DNA from: Candidatus Gastranaerophilales bacterium
Lineage (GTDB): Bacteria > Cyanobacteriota > Vampirovibrionia > Gastranaerophilales > Gastranaerophilaceae
DNA length: 46,440 nucleotides
NCBI GenBank assembly: GCA_947588745.1
Contig: CANPYW010000014.1
Span: 1 to 46,440 of the forward strand
Direction: 5' to 3'
Position 1 is the first letter of the stretch, and every line of letters begins with the position of its first letter. Below are positions 33,725 to 42,721 of the stretch, piece by piece. A program made the translations under genes and the position numbers. The notes under the pieces were generated by a model that did not search any database, had not been told where the DNA came from, and was given only the letters and a program-made list of their open reading frames with translations.

Positions 33725-34420
33725 ATGGAAAATAAGAAGAAAAATTATACAAAGAGAGAAGTTTCTGATTTTACAGAAGGCAAATGCAAATTCCAACTAT
33801 TTGGAAGATGGCTTATTGCACGAACATTAATTCCGCTGTTTTATAAAATAGAGTACATCGGACGGGAAAATATTCCGACGGACAGAAATATTATAGTTGC
33901 CCCCAATCATATATCATACTTTGACCCGTTTTTAGCGGGTGAAGCAACAAAAAAATTTATAGCGTTTATGGGGAAAAAAGAGCTGTTTTACAATCCCATA
34001 CTTGCATTTTTACTTGACGGTTTAGCTTGTTTTGCCGTAAACAGGGAAAAACTTGAAGTTTCAACAATAAAAACCGCATTAAACGTATTCAGAACAGAGA
34101 AATGGATGCTTGGAATATTTCCTCAAGGCGGAATAAGACGAAATCGAAAAATTGAAAAAATAAATAAAGGCTTTGCGGTAATTTCAAAGCAAATGAAAAC
34201 AGATATTTTACCCGTAGGCATAACAGGATGCGAAGAATATAACTGGATACCGTTCAAAGGTAAAATCAAAGTTGCAATTGGTGAACCAATTTCATACAAT
34301 CAAGAATATAATGAAATAATAAATGAATGGGGCGAAAAAATATCAAAACTCATTGATTATGTTCACGTAAAAGAAGAAGAATTAAAAGAAGAAAATACGG
34401 CACAAACATTAAATGTATAG
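33725..34420 (+). CDS. PlsC-like acyltransferase (copy 2)
   Basis: The 231-residue protein is a paralogue of the gene just upstream. It has NHISYFDPF (HxxxxD), FAVNREKLEVSTIKTALNVF, the FPQGGIRRNRKI block and DILPVGITG. In the FPEGTRS position it reads FPQGGIR, so the conserved Glu and Thr are both changed. The C-terminal 25 residues are Glu-rich (VKEEELKEENTAQ). Tandem copies may differ in acyl acceptor or chain preference. Confidence 0.85.
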   Translation: MENKKKNYTKREVSDFTEGKCKFQLFGRWLIARTLIPLFYKIEYIGRENIPTDRNIIVAPNHISYFDPFLAGEATKKFIAFMGKKELFYNPILAFLLDGLACFAVNREKLEVSTIKTALNVFRTEKWMLGIFPQGGIRRNRKIEKINKGFAVISKQMKTDILPVGITGCEEYNWIPFKGKIKVAIGEPISYNQEYNEIINEWGEKISKLIDYVHVKEEELKEENTAQTLNV

Positions 34421-34428
34421 ATAAATAC

Positions 34429-34457
34429 TTGAATATGCGTTTTGTTTAATTTATAAA
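34429..34457 (+). promoter_or_regulatory. Candidate sigma-70 promoter for gap
   Basis: TTGAAT (34429-34434), 17 bases, then TATAAA (34452-34457) precede the gap ATG by 47 bases. Spacing is ideal. An AAGGAG ribosome site follows at about 34488-34493. Confidence 0.55.
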
Positions 34458-34504
34458 TAATATATGTAGACAAATCATGGTAGAAAAAAGGAGTTCGAAA
34501 AACT

Positions 34505-35509
34505 ATGGTAAATGTTGCAATTAACGGATTCGGAAGAATCGGAAGAAACACTTTAAGAGCAGCAATCAAAGAAGGTATCTTTGATAAAATCAATTATGTT
34601 GCAATTAACGACCCGGGTTTAAAACCTGAAGATGCAGCAAGACTTTTTAAATATGATTCGGTTATGGGACAATTCGACGGACAGGTTGAAGCTTATGCCG
34701 AAGGTATTATTGTTAACGGCAAAAAAATTAAATTCTATTCGGAAAAAGACCCCGCACAACTTCCATGGAAAGAATTAGGAGTTGAAGTTGTTGTTGAATC
34801 AACAGGTTTCTTTACTGACGGAGAAAAAGCAAAAGCTCATATAACGGCAGGTGCAAAAAAAGTTATCATTTCAGCTCCTGCAACAAATGAAGATATTACA
34901 ATAGTACTCGGTGTAAATGACAAAATGTATGACCCGGCTAAACACAATGTAATATCAATGGCTTCTTGCACAACAAACTGTTTAGCACCGGTCGCTAAAG
35001 TTATCAAAGAAAAATTCGGAATTGTTAAAGGTTTAATGACAACAGTTCACTCATACACAGGCGACCAAAGAATTTTGGACGCAGGTCACAAAGACCCACG
35101 CAGAGCAAGAGCAGGTGCTTTAAACATTGTTCCTACAAAAACAGGTGCCGCTAAAGCTGTTGCACTAGTTATTCCCGAATTAAAAGGGAAATTAGACGGT
35201 TTTGCTATGAGAGTTCCTACTCCGGATGTATCTTTAGTGGATGTTGTATTCGAAGTAGAAAGAAACGTAACTGTTGAAGAAGTTAATGCCGCATTAAAAG
35301 CAGGTGCTGACGGCCATGTTCTTTGCTATACCGAAGAACCGTTAGTATCTTCAGATTATATCGGAACATCACAATCATCAACCGTTGATGCTTTATTAAC
35401 AAGGGTTATGAACGGCAATATGGTTAAAATAATTTCCTGGTATGATAATGAATGCGGTTATTCAACAAGATTAGCAGAAACTACATTAATGGTTGCTTCT
35501 AAATTATAA
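34505..35509 (+). CDS. gap: Glyceraldehyde-3-phosphate dehydrogenase
   Basis: The enzyme oxidises glyceraldehyde 3-phosphate to 1,3-bisphosphoglycerate in glycolysis. The 334-residue protein has the NAD-binding NGFGRIGRNTLRA start, the catalytic cysteine in SMASCTTNCLAP (about 155), MTTVHSYTGDQRILD and the C-terminal SWYDNECGYSTRL. The family is easily identified; NAD versus NADP preference is not decided here, although the NDPG sequence suggests NAD. It is a single gene with its own promoter and a strong terminator, and its codon use is that of a highly expressed gene. Confidence 0.97.
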   Translation: MVNVAINGFGRIGRNTLRAAIKEGIFDKINYVAINDPGLKPEDAARLFKYDSVMGQFDGQVEAYAEGIIVNGKKIKFYSEKDPAQLPWKELGVEVVVESTGFFTDGEKAKAHITAGAKKVIISAPATNEDITIVLGVNDKMYDPAKHNVISMASCTTNCLAPVAKVIKEKFGIVKGLMTTVHSYTGDQRILDAGHKDPRRARAGALNIVPTKTGAAKAVALVIPELKGKLDGFAMRVPTPDVSLVDVVFEVERNVTVEEVNAALKAGADGHVLCYTEEPLVSSDYIGTSQSSTVDALLTRVMNGNMVKIISWYDNECGYSTRLAETTLMVASKL

Positions 35510-35531
35510 TTTTTAGAACTAACAATTTTGT

Positions 35532-35566
35532 AAAAGAGAAATGCAAAAAGTGCATTTCTCTTTTTT
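35532..35566 (+). terminator. Rho-independent terminator after gap
   Basis: AAAAGAGAAATGCA (35532-35545) pairs with TGCATTTCTCTTTT (35551-35564) around a 5-base loop, with more T residues after it, 23 bases past the gap stop. Confidence 0.9.
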
Positions 35567-35833
35567 CATATTCTAAATTTGTAAAGTTTGTTGACAAAAC
35601 TTAATATTAAAAAAAAATAAAATTTAGTATAAAAATTTTTATTTTTTTGAATATAAAATTCAAAAACGGTATAAAATCAGGGGATTTTTTCAAAAATTAG
35701 AAAATTTATTTAAAAAAAATTATAATATTTAATAAAAAAGATTTTAAGAAGTGTATAAAATACAATAAATTTATTTCCAAAAAAATCATGTTTGAAATAC
35801 AATGTTAAAGTTAAGTAACGAGGGTTATTAATA
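35567..35833. other. Very AT-rich leader region before glyQ
   Basis: This 267-base stretch is extremely AT-rich with A- and T-runs and several -10-like hexamers (for example TACAAT at 35798-35803). No T-box signature or other riboswitch is recognised. A GAGGG sequence at about 35819-35823 can serve as the glyQ ribosome site. Confidence 0.4.
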
Positions 35834-36715
35834 GTGAGTTTAACATTTCAAGAGCTAATATTAAATTTATCAAAATACTGGTCAGACTACGGATGTATAA
35901 TACAACAGCCCTATGATATAGAAAAAGGTGCAAGCACAATGAATCCTGCAACATTTTTGCGTTCATTAGGCCCTGAACCTTGGAATACCGCAATGGTTGA
36001 GCCATGCCGCAGACCGACCGATGCAAGATATGGTGAAAATCCTAACAGGTTAGGACATTATTTCCAATATCAGGTAATATTAAAACCGTCGCCAAAAAAT
36101 TCTCAAGAGTTATATTTAAAAAGTTTGGAAGCAATGGGCATTGATTTATCCAAACATGATGTCCGTTTTGTGGAAGATAATTGGGAATCGCCAACATTAG
36201 GTGCAGCCGGTGTAGGCTGGGAAGTTTGGCTTGACGGCATGGAAATAACGCAATTTACTTACTTTCAACAAGTAGGCGGTTTGGAAATCAGACCTGTTGC
36301 ACTTGAAATTACATACGGGCTTGAACGTATCGCTATGTATTTACAAAATGTAAATTCGGTATTTGATGTAATGTGGAACAAAGAATTAAAATACGGAGAA
36401 ATTTATCTGCAAAATGAGATAGAACAATCCAAATATAATTTTGAATATTCAAATGCCGACAGATTATTCAAATTATTTGATTTATATCAACAAGAAGTTG
36501 AGTCCTGTATAGAGGCAAAAATTGTACTTCCTGCTTATGATTATGTTTTAAAATGTTCACATACATTTAATTTGCTTGATGCAAGAGGTGTTATAAGCAG
36601 AGATGAAAGAATTAACTATATTAACAGAGTGAGAAAAATGGCTGCAATGGTAGCTCAATTATACGTTGAACAAAGAGAAAAATTGGGATTTCCATTGATA
36701 AAAAAAAGCCAATAA
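35834..36715 (+). CDS. glyQ: Glycyl-tRNA synthetase alpha subunit
   Basis: GlyQ is the catalytic alpha subunit of the alpha2beta2 bacterial glycyl-tRNA synthetase. The 293-residue protein matches over its full length: [77 protein letters not shown] and [17 protein letters not shown]. It uses a GTG start at 35834 with GAGGG about 10 bases upstream. The beta subunit gene glyS is not next to it, so it must be elsewhere. Confidence 0.96.
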   Translation: MSLTFQELILNLSKYWSDYGCIIQQPYDIEKGASTMNPATFLRSLGPEPWNTAMVEPCRRPTDARYGENPNRLGHYFQYQVILKPSPKNSQELYLKSLEAMGIDLSKHDVRFVEDNWESPTLGAAGVGWEVWLDGMEITQFTYFQQVGGLEIRPVALEITYGLERIAMYLQNVNSVFDVMWNKELKYGEIYLQNEIEQSKYNFEYSNADRLFKLFDLYQQEVESCIEAKIVLPAYDYVLKCSHTFNLLDARGVISRDERINYINRVRKMAAMVAQLYVEQREKLGFPLIKKSQ

Positions 36716-36742
36716 ATGTATAGAAAGAAAAAGGAAATTACA

Positions 36743-38299
36743 ATGCAAAACTCCGAACAGAAACCTTTAAGTAATTTTGTGTCTAATCTTATAAGGAAAA
36801 AAAATCCTGATGAGTTTTTGGAGCAATCTGCTTCGGGCGGTTTGAAAAAAACCCTGAATGCTTTTGATTTAATAATTCTGGGCATTAGTGCAATTATCGG
36901 AGCAGGGATATTTGTTATGATTGGCTCTGCCGTTATCGGTACCGCTGAACGTGTAGGAGCAGGCCCCGCACTTGTAATTTCAATATTCTTGGTAGCTGTA
37001 GCATGTATATTTCCGGCTCTTTGTTATGCCGAATTTGCTTCCATGATTCCCGTATCCGGTAGTGCATACATTTATACATTCGCAACAATGGGTGAATTGC
37101 CGGCTTGGATGATGGGCTGGGTATTAATGCTTGAATATGCAATAGGAACTATAGCCGTAGCATCAAGTTGGACGGGATATTTGGTCAAGTTTTTCCAAGG
37201 GTTTCCAATTCTTCCGGAGTGTATTAAAAATCCTCCCGAATGGCTCATAAATGATTATCAAACGGCAGCTTCAGCCGGTGCAAATATACCGCATTTATTT
37301 GGTATACCCCTATGTTTTAATCTTCCCGCAATGTTTATTATTACGGTTATTGCTTTAATATTATTAAAAGGTATACAAGAATCGGCAAATTTTGCCAAAA
37401 TAATGGTGTTTGTTAAAGTTACAATCATTGCGTTGTTTATATTGGTCGGTGCTTTTTATATTAAACCCGAAAATTGGACTCCGTTTGCACCTACGGGTAT
37501 TAAAGGAATTTTAATGGGGGCGTTTGCAATATTCTACGCTTATATCGGGTTTGATGCGATTTCAACTGCCGCAGAAGAAACCAAAAATCCGCAAAAAAAC
37601 CTTCCCATAGGATTAATAGGTTCGCTTGTTATATGTTCTTTATTTTACTGTCTTGTAACTATAGTATTAACGGGCATGATGCCAATGAGTCAAATTGACT
37701 TAAAAGCACCAATTGCTACGGCTATGAGTTTTGTAGGACAGGATTGGTTTGCGGGAGCAATAGCAATCGGTGCATTAGCGGGTTTAACCTCCGTTTTGCT
37801 CGTTTTACAGTACGGAACAACAAGAATTTTATATGCAATGGCACGTGACGGATTTTTACCACCGATTATGAAAAAGATACATCCAAAATATAACACGCCA
37901 TGGGTAATAACAATATTATCCACGGTGTTGATATTAATCGGTTCATTGTTTATAAATATGCAGGTAGCCGCAGAATTAGCCATATTCGGAACGTTTACAT
38001 CGTTTGTAATTGTATGTGCAGGTATCTTAATCTTAAGAAAAACGGAACCGGATAGACCACGTCCGTTTAAAGTACCGTGCTGTCCCTGGTTCCCGATTAT
38101 AGGTATAATCTTTTGTTCCGGATTAATGTTTGTTGCATTAAGAGAAGTTAAGACATCTGCTATGTTATTTCCGTTATGGATAATTTTAGGAATTATCATA
38201 TATTTCTTATACGGTTATCAAAGTAACAGGAAGCAAGAGTCTTTAAAATTTGAAAAAACGGAAGAAGTGCTTGCAACGAAAATTGAAGAAAAAATATAA
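36743..38299 (+). CDS. APC-family amino acid permease
   Basis: The 518-residue protein has about 12-13 membrane segments and the amino acid-polyamine-organocation fold. The first helix carries LIILGISAIIGAGIFVMIG, whose unwound Gly-Ala-Gly binds the substrate amino group. Later GFDAISTAAEETKNPQKNLP matches the cationic amino acid transporter-like subgroup (YfnA/CAT). The start at 36743 is chosen because AAGGA lies 7 bases upstream; an ATG at 36716, right after the glyQ stop, has no separate site. It probably shares the glyQ transcript. The substrate is unknown. Confidence 0.9.
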   Translation: MQNSEQKPLSNFVSNLIRKKNPDEFLEQSASGGLKKTLNAFDLIILGISAIIGAGIFVMIGSAVIGTAERVGAGPALVISIFLVAVACIFPALCYAEFASMIPVSGSAYIYTFATMGELPAWMMGWVLMLEYAIGTIAVASSWTGYLVKFFQGFPILPECIKNPPEWLINDYQTAASAGANIPHLFGIPLCFNLPAMFIITVIALILLKGIQESANFAKIMVFVKVTIIALFILVGAFYIKPENWTPFAPTGIKGILMGAFAIFYAYIGFDAISTAAEETKNPQKNLPIGLIGSLVICSLFYCLVTIVLTGMMPMSQIDLKAPIATAMSFVGQDWFAGAIAIGALAGLTSVLLVLQYGTTRILYAMARDGFLPPIMKKIHPKYNTPWVITILSTVLILIGSLFINMQVAAELAIFGTFTSFVIVCAGILILRKTEPDRPRPFKVPCCPWFPIIGIIFCSGLMFVALREVKTSAMLFPLWIILGIIIYFLYGYQSNRKQESLKFEKTEEVLATKIEEKI

Positions 38300-38325
38300 A
38301 AAAAGACCTCAAAAGAGGTCTTTTT
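38300..38325 (+). terminator. Rho-independent terminator after the permease
   Basis: AAAAAGACCTC (38300-38310) pairs perfectly with GAGGTCTTTTT (38315-38325) around AAAA. It begins right after the stop and ends 16 bases before the tolC-like ATG. Confidence 0.9.
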
Positions 38326-38341
38326 CATGTAAAATAATATT

Positions 38342-39796
38342 ATGAAAAAATTAAAAGGTATAATTACTGTTTTTATATTCGTTATAACTTCATTGAATGT
38401 TGCAGCGATTGAAGAAAATGACGATGAAATATTCAGTCCCGTTGAAATTAAAGATGGAAGCAAAATTTCCATAATCGAATGCATATCGGTTGCATATCAA
38501 AATAACCCTCAAATAAGAAAGAAAAAATATCTTTTGGATGTTGCAAAAAGTAATTTGGAAATAGCAAAATCACAATATTTCCCGATTATTAATGCGGGGG
38601 TGGGTTTTTATAACGAAAATAATTCCGACAGCATTTATTATGATACACATTACAGAGATTTACCGAATGTCGGCGTAAGCATTAACAAGCTGATTTGGAA
38701 TTTTGGCAAAACTACTTCTTTTATAAAAATGGAAAATTTTTACAAAATTGCTGCCGAATACGAATTTATGGATTGTTTATGTTCCGTATTATTTGATGTA
38801 AAAGCAAAATATTATAATCTGCTTAAAGAAAAATCATTACTTCAATTATATAAATTAAATTTGGATTTAAGTAAAAACATCATTGATATTTCGACGGAAA
38901 AAACGGATAAGTTAAATGCAAAAACCAATATGGCAAAAGCCGAAATATTATTGAATAAAAAGCAGCAAGACTATAATAATGCCCGAATTAACTTAAATAA
39001 TGTTATGTATTATAATGAAAATAAGGATTATGACATTTTAAATACACAAACATTCCCTTATAATAACGATTTTGACGGAAACATAAATAAAAATGACATA
39101 AAACCGTATAAAAAGCAGGTGTTTAACTTTGATATTAAAGATGCGGCAGATATTGCATTTAAAAACAGCCCCGATTTAAAAGTATTAATTGCGGAACGTA
39201 ATGCAATGAAAGAAGCATTAAATTATGTTCAAAAGACATATTTGCCTGATTTAACGGGTGATATAGGCTACGGTTTTAATAAAACCATTCCGACTTCCAA
39301 CAACAGTTTGCACGTCGGAGTTAATTTGAATACATCCGTAAATCTTATGGAATTAAGGCATAATATAAAAGGGGCGGATGCACAAATCAAAATTGCGGAA
39401 GAAGAAATAAATAATTTTAAATCAAATTTATTTTTTGAAGTTCAAAGAGCATTTAATAACGTAAATATGGCAGAAGAAAAAATCAATATAACTCTTAGCG
39501 AAATTGAAGCCTCATTAGAAACTTATATTGATGTTTTGGAAAAATATAAAAATAAAAAATTAAATTACTTAAATGTTCAAGAGGCAAAAAATGATTATAT
39601 AAATGCCATACATGACTATATTAATAGTTTGTATGAATATAACATATCATTAATACAGGTAGAAATGGCAATGCACTATCATATTGCAGATATTCACCAT
39701 AAATCAAAGCATGCAATGCATTATCATTCAGAAGAACTGATAGATCATCTCAACAAAGTTTTAGACTGCGGTGAAGAACATAAAAAGAAAGACTAA
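38342..39796 (+). CDS. TolC-family outer membrane efflux protein with His-rich tail
   Basis: The 484-residue protein has a signal peptide (MKKLKGIITVFIFVITSLNVAA) and two outer-membrane-efflux repeats: about 45-200 (ECISVAYQNNPQIRKKKYLLDVAKSNLEIAKSQYFPIINAG) and about 265-440 (AADIAFKNSPDLKVLIAERNAMKEALNYVQKTYLPDLTG). TolC trimers form the outer-membrane exit duct for efflux or type I secretion. The last 43 residues (442-484) contain nine histidines, with AMHYH occurring twice, suggesting metal binding. No pump or adaptor gene is adjacent. There is no Shine-Dalgarno; a TAAAAT ends 6 bases before the ATG. Confidence 0.88.
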   Translation: MKKLKGIITVFIFVITSLNVAAIEENDDEIFSPVEIKDGSKISIIECISVAYQNNPQIRKKKYLLDVAKSNLEIAKSQYFPIINAGVGFYNENNSDSIYYDTHYRDLPNVGVSINKLIWNFGKTTSFIKMENFYKIAAEYEFMDCLCSVLFDVKAKYYNLLKEKSLLQLYKLNLDLSKNIIDISTEKTDKLNAKTNMAKAEILLNKKQQDYNNARINLNNVMYYNENKDYDILNTQTFPYNNDFDGNINKNDIKPYKKQVFNFDIKDAADIAFKNSPDLKVLIAERNAMKEALNYVQKTYLPDLTGDIGYGFNKTIPTSNNSLHVGVNLNTSVNLMELRHNIKGADAQIKIAEEEINNFKSNLFFEVQRAFNNVNMAEEKINITLSEIEASLETYIDVLEKYKNKKLNYLNVQEAKNDYINAIHDYINSLYEYNISLIQVEMAMHYHIADIHHKSKHAMHYHSEELIDHLNKVLDCGEEHKKKD

Positions 39797-39801
39797 GAGC
39801 T

Positions 39802-40797
39802 TTAGCTTTTTTCTACATCCCTTAATTCACGCATAATTTCAGGCAATATTTGTTCGAAACAATCCACAACAACCGGATCAAACTGCTTATTGACAACCTG
39901 CTTAATTTTATTAAGTGCTTCACGTGGTGAAACCTGATTTCTGTATATTTTTGGGGTAATTAAGCTATCAAAAGCATCGGCGACAGCAATAATTCTTGAA
40001 CCAATCGGAATTTCCTCGCCCTTCATACCATAAGGATAGCCTGTTCCGTCATAAAATTCGTGGTGGAATTTGATAATTTCAACAACATCTTTCAGTTGTT
40101 TAATATCATCCAAAATTTTTACACTGTGATTAACATGCTGTTTTATTTCATTATATTCATCGGGAGTAAGTTTTTCTACTTTTGCCAATATGTCATCGGA
40201 TACACCAATCATGCCGATATCATGTAATAAACCTGCCAGCTCAATTTTACCGACTGTTGTAGGGCTTAAATGCATAGCCTTAGCTATTTTTACCGAATAA
40301 AAAGTAACACGACGGCTTCTGCCCAGAGTGTATGAGTCTTTAGAATCCAAAGCTTCAACAATGGCCATAACAGTACCTGCAAATAAATCTTTTAAATCTC
40401 TGACCAATGCAACGTTATCATATTTCAATTGCCAATATTCAAGTGCATTTTGTACAACAAGCATTAATTCATCGGGGTTATACGGTTTTTTTATGTATCT
40501 GTATATTTTAGCGTAGTTAATTGCATCGATTAAAATTCCGGAATCCGTATACGCCGTAACTAATAAACGCATAGTATTAGGAGAAATTTCATAACAGCGT
40601 TTTAAAAATTCAACACCATCCATTTCAGGCATTTTATGGTCTGATAAAATACCTTGGAAATTATCATTTTTAAGTATATCAAGTGCAGCTAAAGGCGATG
40701 TTGACTTTACAATATCATATTTTCCTCTTAATGTACGATATAATAATGCCAAATTATCAGGCTCATCATCAACTATTAATATTTTATATCTATCCAT
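39802..40797 (-). CDS. Response regulator with HD-GYP domain
   Basis: The 331-residue protein has a receiver domain (about 1-125; acidic pair D10/D11, phosphorylation site D53 in ILSDHKMPEMDG, conserved Lys in YIKKPYNP). An HD-GYP domain (about 140-325) follows, with LLHDIGMIGVSDDIL, HHEFYDGTGYP and RIIAVADAFDSL. HD-GYP domains break down cyclic di-GMP. In HDIGK the Lys is Met here, and the later HxxxG has Ser, so activity may differ. The start at 40797 is preferred because AGGAGA lies 5-6 bases upstream. It overlaps the kinase gene by 8 bases and is surely its partner. Confidence 0.92.
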   Translation of the reverse strand: MDRYKILIVDDEPDNLALLYRTLRGKYDIVKSTSPLAALDILKNDNFQGILSDHKMPEMDGVEFLKRCYEISPNTMRLLVTAYTDSGILIDAINYAKIYRYIKKPYNPDELMLVVQNALEYWQLKYDNVALVRDLKDLFAGTVMAIVEALDSKDSYTLGRSRRVTFYSVKIAKAMHLSPTTVGKIELAGLLHDIGMIGVSDDILAKVEKLTPDEYNEIKQHVNHSVKILDDIKQLKDVVEIIKFHHEFYDGTGYPYGMKGEEIPIGSRIIAVADAFDSLITPKIYRNQVSPREALNKIKQVVNKQFDPVVVDCFEQILPEIMRELRDVEKS

Positions 40798-42562
40798 TAT
40801 TATCTCCTGCATGAGCAGCGTTTGCTACAATTTCTCTATCTAACTTAATCGGCAGAGTTATTATAAATTTAGTACCTACATTAGGCGTAGATTCAACCTT
40901 AATATCACCCTGATGATTTTTTATAATTTTGTACGTAATTGAAAGTCCAAGACCTGTACCTTTGCCGACAGGTTTTGTAGTAAAGAACGGATTAAAGATT
41001 TTGCGGGCAGTTTCCTGATCCATGCCGGTTCCGTTATCTTCAATTTCAATAATTACATGCTCTTTTGTTTTATCTTCATTAATTCTTATCCAGATATCAC
41101 CTTTATCCGGAATAGCACCTGCCGCATTATCAAGAATATTCATAAATACCTGATTTAACTGACCGCCGAATGCTTCGATTTTAGGAATATTATCGGGGAA
41201 TTCTTTATGAATTTCCGCTTTATTTTTCAACTTATTATGCAGAATATTTAAAGTCATTTCAATTTCATGATTCAAATCAACATCCGTAATTGCAACTTCT
41301 TCCATTCTTGAAAAACTCTTTAAATCCTGAATGATATTCTTTGCCCTATCAGCACCTTCTTTACAGCTTTTAATCAAATCAGGCAAATCGGTTTTCAAAA
41401 ATTCATAATCAATATCTTGCTTAAGTTTATCTATATCTTCTTTTTCATTTGGTTTCAAAGAAGAATCATATTTCGTATACTCATCAATAATATTCATCAA
41501 ATCTTGTGAATAATTGTTTAAATGAACCATATTACCGTAAATAAAATTAATGGGATTGTTAATTTCGTGCATAATACCGGCAACCAATTCACCCAAAGAT
41601 TTCATTTTTTCGGAGTGGAGCATCATGGCTTGTGTATTTTGAAGTTCGGCATAAGCACTTTTTAATTCTTTAGTTCTGTCCTGAACTTGTGCTTCCAATG
41701 ACGAATACAAACGCTGCAAGGCATCAGCCATGTAGTTGTATGATTGAATAAGTTTGTTAATTTCATAATAATATGTATAGTCAAGACGACCGGATAAATC
41801 ACCCTGTGCAATTTTTGAAATAGTAGCTTCCATAATAGAAAGCGGTTTTGTAACACTTCGAGCCAAAAATAATGAAAAAGCAAACCCCAATATAATTGTA
41901 AATAAGAAGAATAAACTTGAAAATTTTGAAAATTCCTGTAAGTTATTATTCTTATCTTTTGGCACTAAAACGTATATATAATAATCATTAGTATCAATAT
42001 ATACTACGGAATAATCCTTAACATTATAATCTCTGGCGGTAGATAAAACGAATGAAGCAGGATTTTGTTGATTTAAGAAATAATACTTACCTCCAATAAC
42101 AGAAGAATAAGTTTCTTGTTTATCTTTACCAATAATTACAACATCTCTAACTTCAATTGTACCATTTAAAACGCTGTTCAAATCATTTTTTAAATTATCC
42201 CAATTTCTATTTTGAACATCCTCATTAAAAATTCTCAAACCGGATACATATTTAGCAGAAACAACATTCTGCATTTCTTTTAAATTATCTTTCATATACC
42301 CATAAATAAAAGTTTGTACAATACAAACAAAAAGAAAAACACTAATAATTATAGTTAAATTTATTGTATTTTGAGATTTAATGAAAGAAATAAAATTAAA
42401 ATTCATAAACATTGTGCTTGATTTAGGTGCTAAAGATTTAGATTTAGACCTGCTTTTGGCTTTAACTTTAGCCTCACTTTTAGCATTATTTTTATCAACT
42501 TTTACATCACTTTTATTTTCGTTTTTTTCATTTTTTTCGTTTTTATTATCATTCTTAGCCAC
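40790..42562 (-). CDS. Membrane sensor histidine kinase
   Basis: The 590-residue protein starts with a highly charged Lys/Asn/Glu segment (1-48), then a membrane helix (about 68-90), a sensor domain of about 125 residues outside the membrane, a second helix (about 217-240) and a HAMP domain. A coiled coil leads to the HisKA motif GIMHEINNPINF (His about 332) and the HATPase domain (N-box QVFMNILDNAAGAI, G1 EDNGTGMD, FFTTKPVGKGTGLGLS). It should autophosphorylate on the His and pass phosphate to the HD-GYP regulator at 39802. The signal is unknown. The long charged N-terminus is unusual for such kinases. Confidence 0.94.
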   Translation of the reverse strand: MAKNDNKNEKNEKNENKSDVKVDKNNAKSEAKVKAKSRSKSKSLAPKSSTMFMNFNFISFIKSQNTINLTIIISVFLFVCIVQTFIYGYMKDNLKEMQNVVSAKYVSGLRIFNEDVQNRNWDNLKNDLNSVLNGTIEVRDVVIIGKDKQETYSSVIGGKYYFLNQQNPASFVLSTARDYNVKDYSVVYIDTNDYYIYVLVPKDKNNNLQEFSKFSSLFFLFTIILGFAFSLFLARSVTKPLSIMEATISKIAQGDLSGRLDYTYYYEINKLIQSYNYMADALQRLYSSLEAQVQDRTKELKSAYAELQNTQAMMLHSEKMKSLGELVAGIMHEINNPINFIYGNMVHLNNYSQDLMNIIDEYTKYDSSLKPNEKEDIDKLKQDIDYEFLKTDLPDLIKSCKEGADRAKNIIQDLKSFSRMEEVAITDVDLNHEIEMTLNILHNKLKNKAEIHKEFPDNIPKIEAFGGQLNQVFMNILDNAAGAIPDKGDIWIRINEDKTKEHVIIEIEDNGTGMDQETARKIFNPFFTTKPVGKGTGLGLSITYKIIKNHQGDIKVESTPNVGTKFIITLPIKLDREIVANAAHAGDNNG

Positions 42563-42721
42563 AGCTATACCACCTTATACATAATATAATAACACTATTT
42601 AACAATATTTTAGCTTGTTTTACAAGTATTTTACAATTGTAAATATTGAAAAATCATAAATTTACATTAAATTTTTAACGAAAAATCATAATTTTAAAAC
42701 ATATACACTATTTAAAAATTG
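42563..42721. other. Short AT-rich boundary before the accessory genes
   Basis: This 159-base interval separates the kinase operon start from the end of the restriction-modification gene. It is AT-rich with no clear terminator for the latter. The kinase promoter probably lies at its left end. Confidence 0.3.

Noticed and set aside
35567-35833. Glycine T-box riboswitch before glyQ
   Set aside because: No T-box sequence (TGGNACCGCG-like) or anti-terminator was found; the leader is only AT-rich sequence.
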